Assembly (NCBI GenBank): GCA_002505405.1
Contig: DAVD01000014.1
Location: 8,685-31,786 of the forward strand
Direction of reading: 5' to 3'
DNA: 23,102 nt
Source of the DNA: Candidatus Poseidonia alphae
Lineage (GTDB): Archaea > Thermoplasmatota > Poseidoniia > Poseidoniales > Poseidoniaceae
In this document: positions 15,104-22,796 of the stretch, one piece after another
Layout of the letters: each line of letters opens with the position of its first letter
How positions within the stretch are numbered: the stretch's first letter is position 1
Notes under the pieces: model-generated
Told to the model about the DNA's origin: nothing
The model's input: the letters and a program-made list of their open reading frames with translations, nothing else
The model's database searches: none
Position numbers and translations under genes: made by a program

Positions 15104-15827
15104 AGATAATCCATTCCTAATTGCTCACAAACCAGTGGAAGATGGCTTCCCCTTTGATGTTGAAACCGACTCGCTCGGAGACTCAATGGGTCTTCGAATG
15201 CCAAATCGTTCGCTCTATGTGTTGCAAGGAAAAGTCGGAGCGGGTAAATCGTTGATTTCTCAGCGCCTTGTACACGGTATGATTCAGAACGGAGTCAAGG
15301 TTCTCGTCGTTACGACCGAACTCACGACTCGTGGCTGGATTGAACAAATGGAAAGTGTAGGCTACGGCATTACCGATGCAATTCGGGAAGGCCGCTTGAT
15401 GGTCATCAGTCGGTTTGGAACCATTGCCGAATCAAAAAGTGATGTGACGCTCGAGGATGTGCTGGCCAGTCCAGCAGTTCCCTCTGCTGACGTCATCCTC
15501 TTTGACTCTGGAAGTTCGCTCATGCCTGACAATCTTGATGATAACGGCCGGTTTCAATTAATGCAACAAATGCGCAAGGTCGCTTCCGAAGGACGTTCGT
15601 TCATGCTCTGCTTGGACCCGGACGAAATGGACGGCAAACTGCTTCACACATTGCGTGCATCGGCCGAGGTTGTTCTTGACTTGGAAAACGCACTTATCGG
15701 TGGAGAAATCAAACGTAATATCGTTGTCACACGGTTCCTACGGGCAGCAGGGCCCATTCAATCAAGTATTGGATGGCGTGTTGAGCCAGGAATGGGTTTT
15801 ATCGTGGACATCACGGCGGTCAGTTGA
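15093..15827 (+). CDS. arlH: Archaellum RecA-fold ATP-binding protein ArlH (FlaH)
   Basis: The product is 244 residues with a RecA/KaiC fold. Walker A is GKVGAGKS (46-53) and the Walker B strand is VILFD (134-138) followed by SGSS. ArlH forms a ring at the cytoplasmic base of the motor, binds ArlI and regulates it; most members bind ATP with little hydrolysis. Length matches the family (about 230-250). Start ATG 15093 overlaps arlG by 11 bases, with AGGTG seven bases ahead. The gene is followed by arlI after 15 bases. Confidence 0.95.
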   Translation: MSFEDNPFLIAHKPVEDGFPFDVETDSLGDSMGLRMPNRSLYVLQGKVGAGKSLISQRLVHGMIQNGVKVLVVTTELTTRGWIEQMESVGYGITDAIREGRLMVISRFGTIAESKSDVTLEDVLASPAVPSADVILFDSGSSLMPDNLDDNGRFQLMQQMRKVASEGRSFMLCLDPDEMDGKLLHTLRASAEVVLDLENALIGGEIKRNIVVTRFLRAAGPIQSSIGWRVEPGMGFIVDITAVS

Positions 15828-15837
15828 GGAGGTGGAT
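15826..15837 (+). promoter_or_regulatory. Ribosome binding site of arlI, fused to the arlH stop
   Basis: GAGGAGGTGGAT begins within the TGA stop of arlH and lies five bases before ATG 15843. It is one of the strongest such sites in the operon. Confidence 0.55.
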
Positions 15838-15842
15838 GTATT

Positions 15843-17558
15843 ATGAGCGACGAACCTCGATTTGCTAAAGGAGACCTGAACGGTGTCATGGCGGCTTATC
15901 CTCACGTAGCCGACTGGGTTCGTGACTTTGAGCAACGCTACGGTACTCGGCCAATGTACTACGGCCCATTGGACCGTGGCGCCATGAAAACTCGCCCTCT
16001 CAACTTGATTTATGTGACGAGGGAACCGATTTTTGTCCATATCTACGAACCTCCGGCAGATGACGATGGCGGTGGTACAATTCTTTGGTTCGGATTGGAG
16101 CCTCAATTGACTGAGGAAGAGGAAAACATCCGTCGTGAACTCATTGAAACACTTCTCCAAGAAGCTCCCTCAGCCCCTTCGTTTACCACCGATTCAGAAT
16201 TTGAAAACATCTTGGGTCAAATGATTGACAGATACACCATCCTTGATACAGAAGCCAACAACCTCGTTCGTCGACAGGGTCGGCTTTGGGAAATGCTCGG
16301 CATGGATGACAAGCGTCTGACCGTGAATGAAAAACAGCGGGAACGACTAACTTATGTCGTTATTCGTGACCTGATTCGAAACGGACCGCTTGAACCTCTG
16401 CTCTCTGATGAGATGCTGGAAGACATACACTCGGTAGGATTGAAGCACATTCACATGGATCACAAGGTCTTCGGAATGGTCACTTCCAACATTCGATTCC
16501 GTGAACGAGAACTTCTCTCCCGTTACCTCCGTGCTATGTCGGAACGTATTGGTAGGCCTGTTTCGGACAACAAACCAATTATTGACGGTGTTCTTCTTGA
16601 TGGTTCACGTATCAACATCATTTTCTCCGACGACGTATCTATGCTTGGTCCGTCGTTCACCATCCGTAAATTCGCAGAAGAAACCATCTCGATTACTCAA
16701 CTCATTCAGTGGGGTACGATGTCTTCTCAAGTCGCAGCCTACATCTGGATTTGCCTTGAATACGGTATGTCCGTTTTGGTGTCTGGGGAAACAGCATCCG
16801 GTAAAACAACAACCCTGAATGCGATTCTACCGTTCATTGACCACAACGTTAAGATTTATTCTGCTGAAGACACGCCTGAGGTTAAGGTTCGCCACAAGAT
16901 TTGGCAGCGTCTCGTCACCCGTGATGCAAAAAATGAAGAATCTCGTGTCGAGATGTTCGACCTGCTTAAGGCTGCATTGCGAAGCCGTCCTCGTTACATC
17001 ATCATCGGTGAGATTCGTGGTGTAGAGGGTGCTACTGCTTTCCAAGCCATGCAGACCGGCCACCCGGTCATCGCTACGTTCCACGCATCATCAATTGTCA
17101 AGATGATTCAACGTTTTACCGGCGACCCGATCAACGTTCCCATTCGTTTCTTTGACAATCTTAACTTTGCGATTTTCCAAGAAGTGGTTGAGGCCCCAGG
17201 TGGAGGTATTGCCCGTCGTATCACAGGAATTGACGAAGTCATTGGTTACAATAAACACAGTGACGGTGTGCTGACCCGTGGTATGTTCGAATGGGACCCT
17301 GTCAAAGATAAACACTATTTCCGTGGTATGTTCCAATCACATTTGCTTGAGAACAAGATCGCTGCAATGGCAGGTTTTGCGAACAAGCGAGATATCTACG
17401 ATGAGATGCTTCGTAGGGCCGATGCCATTCAGCGAATGGTTGACCGTGGCTTGACTCATTATGACGACGTGTTTGACCTCCTTGGGCTCTACTATTCCAA
17501 CGGCTGGGACCATTTCAGCCGAGCTATTGACACATGGGTCGGCGTCAACCAGAAATGA
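15843..17558 (+). CDS. arlI: Archaellum motor ATPase ArlI (FlaI)
   Basis: The product is 571 residues, a type II/IV secretion-family hexameric ATPase that drives both assembly and rotation. After an N-terminal domain (about 1-280, including PLSDEMLEDIHSVG and the ring-forming region), the catalytic domain shows Walker A GETASGKTT (315-323), an Asp box with SAEDTPE (340-346), Walker B IIIGEIRG (386-393) and the His box TGHPVIATFHA (405-415). All key residues are present. Length fits FlaI (about 530-570). It works with ArlH and the ArlJ membrane platform encoded next to it. Codons CGT, GGT and ATC are frequent here, suggesting good expression. Confidence 0.97.
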   Translation: MSDEPRFAKGDLNGVMAAYPHVADWVRDFEQRYGTRPMYYGPLDRGAMKTRPLNLIYVTREPIFVHIYEPPADDDGGGTILWFGLEPQLTEEEENIRRELIETLLQEAPSAPSFTTDSEFENILGQMIDRYTILDTEANNLVRRQGRLWEMLGMDDKRLTVNEKQRERLTYVVIRDLIRNGPLEPLLSDEMLEDIHSVGLKHIHMDHKVFGMVTSNIRFRERELLSRYLRAMSERIGRPVSDNKPIIDGVLLDGSRINIIFSDDVSMLGPSFTIRKFAEETISITQLIQWGTMSSQVAAYIWICLEYGMSVLVSGETASGKTTTLNAILPFIDHNVKIYSAEDTPEVKVRHKIWQRLVTRDAKNEESRVEMFDLLKAALRSRPRYIIIGEIRGVEGATAFQAMQTGHPVIATFHASSIVKMIQRFTGDPINVPIRFFDNLNFAIFQEVVEAPGGGIARRITGIDEVIGYNKHSDGVLTRGMFEWDPVKDKHYFRGMFQSHLLENKIAAMAGFANKRDIYDEMLRRADAIQRMVDRGLTHYDDVFDLLGLYYSNGWDHFSRAIDTWVGVNQK

Positions 17559-17567
17559 GGAGATGAT
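17557..17567 (+). promoter_or_regulatory. Ribosome binding site of arlJ, fused to the arlI stop
   Basis: GAGGAGATGAT begins within the TGA stop of arlI and lies five bases before ATG 17573. Confidence 0.5.
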
Positions 17568-17572
17568 GAGAC

Positions 17573-19375
17573 ATGGAGCGCATGCCGATCTGGCACATTG
17601 CACTGCGTCGTCTAGAGATGCCTATTGGGCGTTTCCTTAGCCTCTATGTTCTTCCGGTTTCGATTTTCACCTTCATCTTCTCGATTGTTCTTGTAGTTCT
17701 TACCGGAGGCCTCAGTGAAGGGGCGCTCTTTTCTGGAATTACTGGAATTTTACTGGTCATCCTCCTCACTGCTATGGCCTCTGTTGCTGCAATTGGCTTC
17801 CCAATCCTCGATGTCCAGCGTTCTGCCAGTCTCATTGAAGCAGAAATGCACATGTTCATCACGCGCATGGGTATCCTTTCAATTGGTGAGGTTGGAGCTC
17901 AATCAATCTTTGACATTCTCAAACAGATGAGGGATTATGGAGAACTCGCTACTGAAGTCCAACGAATTGAGACCTTGGTTGACAAATGGCACACGTCGCT
18001 TCCAGAGGCTGCTCGGATTGTTGCACAGCAGAGTCCAAGTCCGCTTTGGTCTGATTTTTTGAGTCGAATGGCGTTTTCAATTGAAGCAGGCCAGCCCATC
18101 GATCAGTTCATGCGTTCCGAGCAGGAAACGATTGCTGAACAATACAATACTCTGTACGATACACGACTGGAGTCGGTTGACACGCTCAAGGAAATTTATG
18201 TTTCCCTGGTGACTGCTGGGCTGTTTGGTCTTGTGATTGCAGGTATTCATTTGGTTCTCTTCGAGGTGGGCTCCGATACCGATACACCCATCGAAGTAGC
18301 CAGCCGTCTTCGTTTTCTTCTTCTGGCTTCCTTGGTGTTCGGCTTCGTACAAATGGGGGCAGTTTTCGCCTTCAGGGCTACGATTCCAAAGGACCTCACC
18401 TTTGCCCGTGATGAAATGGATACACCCTTTAGAATTAATTTCAGACGCTCGTTATTGATTTCAGGCCTGGTCACCATCGTTCTCGTTGTGACCAGTGTTT
18501 TAACCCTCATTTGGGTCTTTGAAGAGTTAACATCCCAATGGGATAAATACGGTCTTCTGTTCATCGCAGTTCCACTTTCACCCCTTCTCATACCATCGTT
18601 GATGATTCGTAGGGAAGAAAACCAAATCCAGCGTAGGGACCAAACATATCCGGATTTCATTCGGGCACTGGGTGGGACCGCACAAGCTCGTTCCTCAGAA
18701 CCTTCCGCAACCATCAAGGCGCTCCGAGGTATTGACTTTGGAATGCTTGACAATTCCATTGACCGATTGGAAAAGCGCTTGTCGACCCGAATTGACTCGG
18801 ACCGTGCATGGGACTATTTTACTGCAGATACCAATTCCGCCGTTATCTCTCGTTACACTCGAATTTACATTGAAGGCTCTCAGTCATCCGGCCAACCTGC
18901 AGCAACAGCAGAAATGGTATCAAGATCTGTTGGAAATCTCCTCTCACTGAGGAACAGAAGGTCATTGTCTGCAAATACCATGTGGGGAGTTGCCCTCGGT
19001 CTTTTGATTTCGAGTGTAGCCGCTCTTAACGTAACGACCGCCATTGTGCTGCAACTTGGAGAATCGATTGCTGGGGTTGCAGGTGGCCTTACCCAAACCG
19101 ATGTTTCTGCCCTCTCTGATTTCGGGGCAGGTGTTGCTCTTCCCGTCATGGAAGATGCATCATCTGTAGATGACAACATCAGGATGTTCAAAATCATCAT
19201 TTCCTTATTGATTTTGATGCAAGTGGTCGCCGTTTCGTCGATTGCCACACGGCTTCGAGGTGGTACTCGCTCAAGCGCAGTGGGGCAAATGATTCTTCTT
19301 ACATGGGTTTCGGGTATCGCCTCCCTTTTGACCGCCATTATGTTAGAGAGTGCTTCAGGCGTCTTTGGGTCCTGA
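17573..19375 (+). CDS. arlJ: Archaellum membrane platform protein ArlJ (FlaJ)
   Basis: The product is 600 residues and polytopic, with about nine membrane helices: near 22-46 and 53-80, a group of four in the middle (starting around LVTAGLFGLVIAGIHLVLF and including FLLLASLVFGFVQMG), and three at the C terminus (LSANTMWGVALGLLI, MFKIIISLLILMQVV, MILLTWVSGIASLLT). Two cytoplasmic helical domains lie between them (about 85-205 and 350-470), as expected for the T2SF/TadC-like fold. ArlJ is the inner-membrane core on which ArlI turns and through which archaellins enter the filament. The start is set by the GAGGAGATGAT site. It follows arlI by 14 bases, the usual final order of archaellum operons. 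Confidence 0.95.
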   Translation: MERMPIWHIALRRLEMPIGRFLSLYVLPVSIFTFIFSIVLVVLTGGLSEGALFSGITGILLVILLTAMASVAAIGFPILDVQRSASLIEAEMHMFITRMGILSIGEVGAQSIFDILKQMRDYGELATEVQRIETLVDKWHTSLPEAARIVAQQSPSPLWSDFLSRMAFSIEAGQPIDQFMRSEQETIAEQYNTLYDTRLESVDTLKEIYVSLVTAGLFGLVIAGIHLVLFEVGSDTDTPIEVASRLRFLLLASLVFGFVQMGAVFAFRATIPKDLTFARDEMDTPFRINFRRSLLISGLVTIVLVVTSVLTLIWVFEELTSQWDKYGLLFIAVPLSPLLIPSLMIRREENQIQRRDQTYPDFIRALGGTAQARSSEPSATIKALRGIDFGMLDNSIDRLEKRLSTRIDSDRAWDYFTADTNSAVISRYTRIYIEGSQSSGQPAATAEMVSRSVGNLLSLRNRRSLSANTMWGVALGLLISSVAALNVTTAIVLQLGESIAGVAGGLTQTDVSALSDFGAGVALPVMEDASSVDDNIRMFKIIISLLILMQVVAVSSIATRLRGGTRSSAVGQMILLTWVSGIASLLTAIMLESASGVFGS

Positions 19376-19414
19376 TGAATCTGAGGAATGTTCATACCCT
19401 TCGTTTTGGGTGGA

Positions 19415-19852
19415 ATGGATATGCAACCGCCCATGCCCCCGGCAATGAATCCTGCTGCTTCACCGTACCAACCTCCCGCTAACATGGCGAAAGGCTCGAT
19501 GTATTCTTTTCAAAAATGGTTGATGATCGGTCTCATCGTCCTCGTTTTTTCGACCGTTTTTGCTGAATTCCCATTGTCATCATCGTCCCCAAACGCTTCA
19601 GATTATGACCTTCTGACCGAGAAGGGAATTGATGACTTGGCTGAAGCGAATGATAGTTTTGAAGGTCAAGTGGCTCTTTTTGCGGCCATGAGCGCAATTC
19701 TCCAGACAACAGCCTTGTCGCTTGTTGCCTATGCATTCATTCGTGAGGCACACGAAGAAGAAGGGATGCATGTGGCCATGCGTGTGACGATGGTTCTCGC
19801 TGCAATCATCCTTGTCACGAGCATGGTTGGCCGCAACTTCTCGTTGTTCTGA
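19415..19852 (+). CDS. Small membrane protein at the end of the archaellum operon
   Basis: I do not recognise this protein of about 145 residues. It begins with a Pro/Met-rich segment (MDMQPPMPPAMNPAASPYQP), then a membrane helix (KWLMIGLIVLVFSTVFAEF). A short acidic, Ser-rich outer loop follows, then two more helices (VALFAAMSAILQTTALSLVA and MVLAAIILVTSMV) joined by a charged turn (REAHEEEG). Start choice is uncertain: ATG 19388 has a TGAGGA site only one base ahead, while GGGTGG before ATG 19415 and 19421 is better placed for 19421. It lies within 40 bases of arlJ on the same strand, so it is probably cotranscribed. It may be archaellum-linked or a passenger. The gene ends two bases before the convergent endonuclease III stop. 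Confidence 0.7.
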   Translation: MDMQPPMPPAMNPAASPYQPPANMAKGSMYSFQKWLMIGLIVLVFSTVFAEFPLSSSSPNASDYDLLTEKGIDDLAEANDSFEGQVALFAAMSAILQTTALSLVAYAFIREAHEEEGMHVAMRVTMVLAAIILVTSMVGRNFSLF

Positions 19853-19854
19853 AC

Positions 19855-20505
19855 TCACTTACGAGCTTCTTCCCGAATTCGCTTTTTGGTGGCCGACCAT
19901 GAGCAGATGGGACATTTCGCTAGGTCGTGGAAACGAGCGGGACAGTACTCACGCCCAAAGAAAATAATTTGGAGATGCAAATCGTTCCATTTTTCTTTTG
20001 GGAAAACTGCCTTCAAGTCCCGCTCTGTTTTGACAACATTGCTTCCATCGGAGAGCCCCCAGCGAGCAGCAAGCCGGTGTATGTGGGTGTCGATAGGAAA
20101 TGCTGGTACGCCAAAGGCCTGTGCCATAACAACGCCAGCAGTTTTGTGCCCAACACCAGGAAGTGCTTCAAGGGCCTCAAAGGAATCGGGGACTTCCCCC
20201 CCATGCAGTTCGTTGAGCATTTCAGAAAGTCGGCGAATGTTCTTCGCTTTGGTAGGGGCCAAGCCGACTTGCCTGATGTCGTTAAGAATGACATCAACTG
20301 AGAGATTCGCCATCGCTCGTGGGTTGTCAGCTTTTGCAAAAAGGGCCGGTGTGACTTCGTTGACCTTGAGGTCGGTTGTTTGTGCGCTCATCAGCACGGC
20401 AACGAGCAACTCAAACGGATTGCTATGGTCTAGAGGAATAGGGATGACCGGATAGAATGCTTCCAACTGTTGTGCAATTCGTTCTGCCTTTTCTGAACGC
20501 TTCAC
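19855..20505 (-). CDS. nth: Endonuclease III (DNA glycosylase/AP lyase)
   Basis: The 216-residue protein removes oxidised pyrimidines and cuts abasic sites in base excision repair. The helix-hairpin-helix LPGVGHKTAG (115-124) carries catalytic Lys121, and IDTHIHRLA carries catalytic Asp139; both match E. coli Nth Lys120 and Asp138. The C-terminal cluster region shows Cys188, Cys198 and Cys201 (YCPARFHDLAKCPIC), but no fourth Cys at the usual distance. The start is GTG 20505 with AGGAGAG about eight bases ahead. It follows a small membrane protein gene by 16 bases and may share a transcript with it and polX, a DNA repair partner. The glycosylase call is certain; the state of the iron-sulfur cluster is not. 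Confidence 0.95.
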   Translation of the reverse strand: MKRSEKAERIAQQLEAFYPVIPIPLDHSNPFELLVAVLMSAQTTDLKVNEVTPALFAKADNPRAMANLSVDVILNDIRQVGLAPTKAKNIRRLSEMLNELHGGEVPDSFEALEALPGVGHKTAGVVMAQAFGVPAFPIDTHIHRLAARWGLSDGSNVVKTERDLKAVFPKEKWNDLHLQIIFFGREYCPARFHDLAKCPICSWSATKKRIREEARK

Positions 20506-20521
20506 GGGCCGACTCTCCTGC

Positions 20522-20731
20522 TTATTCCGTATTTCTTACGTCGTATTCTTCACCGGTCTTCCATCCAAAGTAGAGCCCCAAAAAGATTGAAGTTAACGGA
20601 ATAACGTTGCAAATGAGGGATTCCAAAGGTTCAGTCGTAGGTTTCCCTGCGATGTACCAAATAACGAATCCAAGAATAAGACCTGGTATGATCATCATGC
20701 TTCCCATGATGATGGTGCGAAGGGTGCGCAT
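20522..20731 (-). CDS. Small two-helix membrane protein
   Basis: This is a 69-residue protein of unknown function. Helix one spans about residues 8-28 (IMGSMMIIPGLILGFVIWYI) and helix two about 42-58 (NVIPLTSIFLGLYFGW); the tail is charged (KTGEEYDVRNTE). It lies between polX and nth on the same strand. The start codon is one base from a strong hairpin whose 3' arm holds the only ribosome-site-like stretch (GGGGGTG). Good coding features are its position in a tight gene row and clean two-helix pattern; no family is recognised. Confidence 0.65.
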   Translation of the reverse strand: MRTLRTIIMGSMMIIPGLILGFVIWYIAGKPTTEPLESLICNVIPLTSIFLGLYFGWKTGEEYDVRNTE

Positions 20732-20732
20732 A

Positions 20733-20752
20733 ACACCCCCAAGCGGAGGTGT
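20733..20752 (-). promoter_or_regulatory. Hairpin covering the ribosome binding site of the small membrane protein gene
   Basis: On the minus strand ACACCTCC pairs with GGGGGTGT (eight pairs, one of them T-G) around the four-base loop GCTT, ending one base before ATG 20731. The GGGGGTG arm is the likely ribosome site, so folding would hide it. Confidence 0.45.
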
Positions 20753-20779
20753 GTCATGAAGGTGTGCTTAGCCCTAAGG

Positions 20780-22714
20780 TCAATTCATCCTTGCAGCGAG
20801 TCCTTCACCAGAAAGTGAGTTGAGGACATCCCCTTCTTCCAACCACCCTTTTCGAGCGGTCATGAGGCCGTAGGTGATGTCGCTAAGTCCTCTGATTGAA
20901 TGCGCATCAGGATTGATGACGACCGGAACGCCGAGGCCCTTTGCATGTTTGCACAAGCGCCAATCTAAATCCAGACGGTATGGACTTGCATTGAGTTCAA
21001 CGGCCTTGAGGCGTCCTTCTTGATTGTGGTCCGCCATGTGTTCCAAAACAGCAAACAAGTCGACCTCATAGCCATCCCTCCCCTGCAAGATTCGTCCAGT
21101 TGGGTGGCCAAGCACGGTCGTGGCGGGGTGGTCAATGACTTTGAGTAGTTCTTCGGTATTCTCGACTTCATCTCTTGAACGCCATTTCGTCATGGCGTGT
21201 ACGCTTGCTACCACATAGTCCAGTTCACTGAGCACTTCATCCGGATGGTCCAACTTACCTCCAGCGAGTATATCGGATTCGACACCGTGAAATAAGCGGA
21301 AATCTACACCTTCTTCTGCCCATTTTTGATTGTAGGCTTTGATGGTTCGACCTTGGTCCAGGAGGTCTTGAGAACTTGCCCCGTTTGCAATTTTAAGGGA
21401 GGGGGAATGGTCAGCAATACCCAGCCATGACCAGTTCATCTTCCGGGCTGTATCCGCCATTTGCTCAAGACTCGCTTCACCGTCAGAAAGTGTGGTGTGG
21501 TTGTGGAGTGCCCCTTTGATGCTGTTCATCTCCAAAAGTTTGGGAAGGTTTCCAGAGGTTGCAGCCTCCACTTCGCCCATGTCTTCGCGCAATTCAGGCA
21601 CCACATATTCCATGTCGAGATGAGCATAGATCTCTTGTTCGCTAAGGGCTTGGAGGGAATGAACTGCTGCTTCCATTCCTTTGAGGTCGCCTGCCTTATC
21701 TTCAGGTATGAGTCCAAACTCGTTCAATCGAAGGCCACGGTCAATGGCTCGTTGGCGCAAGGCAATGTTGTGCTCTTTGCTGCCTGTGAAGTAGGCCAGG
21801 GTGAACGGTTCGACGTGTGGAGGCACGAGGCGAACTTGCGCATCAATGGTTCCGCCCGCTTCAAGTTGCTCGTAATCATCTCCTCCAATGGCGTCCAGTA
21901 CATTCGGGTCAATGTGGCCGACTGCGAAGGTATCGTCAAACACCGATGTGTCAAGAATGAGGCTGATTTTAGAGTCGCCTGCCCCTTTCACATCGGCAAT
22001 GCCTTGGAGTGAGAGAATTCTTTCCGCCACGGTTTCATGATGAGCCGCATCAACTGATACGACCAAATCCAAATCTCCGATGGTATCTTTCCGCCTACGA
22101 GCGCTTCCTGCAAGCGTAGCACGATTGACGCCGTCGATTCCTGCAATTTTTCTCTGAAACGCTTCTCCATATCGCAATCCTATGTCGAGGCGCCTTCGTT
22201 CTCTAAACCGTGCAAGGAGTTCTATTCCGTCGAGCATTCGTTGCTGAGATTTTGCACCAAAACCCTTCATCGGGGCGATTCTGTTTTCTTCAGCAGCCTC
22301 TTTGAGGCTGGCCACTGAATCCACTCCAAGTTCGTCATGCATCAATTTGATTCGCTTGGGGCCGAGGCCAGGGATTCCAAGCATCTCAATCATTCCAGCA
22401 GGCGTGGATGCATGCTTGTCGACCCAATCTTCAGGCCACTCTCCTTCGAGGACGGCTTGAGATAGGGCACTTCCAAGGCCCTTGCCGATTCCCTTCATCT
22501 CAAAGAGTTGTCCCGAGGCAACAAGTTCACCAAAGTCCTGAGTAATCGTACCCAACATCCTGCTTGCATTTTGATAGGAGCGGACTCGGAATACGTTGGC
22601 CCCCTGAAGTTCAAGCAATATCCCCATTTGATGCAAGACCTTAGCCACTTGGTTTCTGGAGAAGTGAGGTGGCGTCGGCCGAGGCGTTGGGAGCGTGAAG
22701 GAGCCGACTGCCAT
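20780..22714 (-). CDS. polX: Family X DNA polymerase with PHP domain (PolX)
   Basis: The product is 644 residues from ATG 22714 (an in-frame TTG at 22726 would add four). Order: an 8-kDa-like helix-hairpin-helix region (about 20-165, with GIGKGLG and GIPGLGPKR); a PolX palm with GSARR and GDLDLVV, where Asp214 and Asp216 are the first two catalytic Asp; the YFTGSKEHN segment; and a C-terminal PHP domain from about 400. The PHP metal ligands are all visible: HNH (404-406), GIADHS, GVESDI, ASVH, GHPTGR and NPDAH. The family does gap-filling in repair, with PHP giving 3' exonuclease or phosphatase activity. The third palm Asp is replaced by Gln (QVRLVPP instead of DLRVVPP). It lies upstream of nth, fitting base excision repair. 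Confidence 0.95.
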   Translation of the reverse strand: MAVGSFTLPTPRPTPPHFSRNQVAKVLHQMGILLELQGANVFRVRSYQNASRMLGTITQDFGELVASGQLFEMKGIGKGLGSALSQAVLEGEWPEDWVDKHASTPAGMIEMLGIPGLGPKRIKLMHDELGVDSVASLKEAAEENRIAPMKGFGAKSQQRMLDGIELLARFRERRRLDIGLRYGEAFQRKIAGIDGVNRATLAGSARRRKDTIGDLDLVVSVDAAHHETVAERILSLQGIADVKGAGDSKISLILDTSVFDDTFAVGHIDPNVLDAIGGDDYEQLEAGGTIDAQVRLVPPHVEPFTLAYFTGSKEHNIALRQRAIDRGLRLNEFGLIPEDKAGDLKGMEAAVHSLQALSEQEIYAHLDMEYVVPELREDMGEVEAATSGNLPKLLEMNSIKGALHNHTTLSDGEASLEQMADTARKMNWSWLGIADHSPSLKIANGASSQDLLDQGRTIKAYNQKWAEEGVDFRLFHGVESDILAGGKLDHPDEVLSELDYVVASVHAMTKWRSRDEVENTEELLKVIDHPATTVLGHPTGRILQGRDGYEVDLFAVLEHMADHNQEGRLKAVELNASPYRLDLDWRLCKHAKGLGVPVVINPDAHSIRGLSDITYGLMTARKGWLEEGDVLNSLSGEGLAARMN

Positions 22715-22743
22715 GGAGCGAAACAAACGACGACCCTAAACAA

Positions 22744-22757
22744 AGGTTCGCAAACCT
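22744..22757. other. Palindrome in the polX divergent promoter region
   Basis: AGGTT-CGCA-AACCT (five pairs around four bases) lies between polX and the divergent membrane gene, 29 bases before the polX ATG. It could be an operator or chance; the rest of 22715-22796 shows no clear TATA element. Confidence 0.2.
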
Positions 22758-22796
22758 CGCCCCCACCTTCAAGAGGGTCCTTCTCTTGGACATTGC

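Noticed and set aside
18880..19485. 201-residue minus-strand frame
   Set aside because: Antisense to arlJ, whose membrane pattern is clear in the plus frame.
21461..22012. 183-residue plus-strand frame
   Set aside because: Antisense to polX, where PolX and PHP motifs are read on the minus strand.
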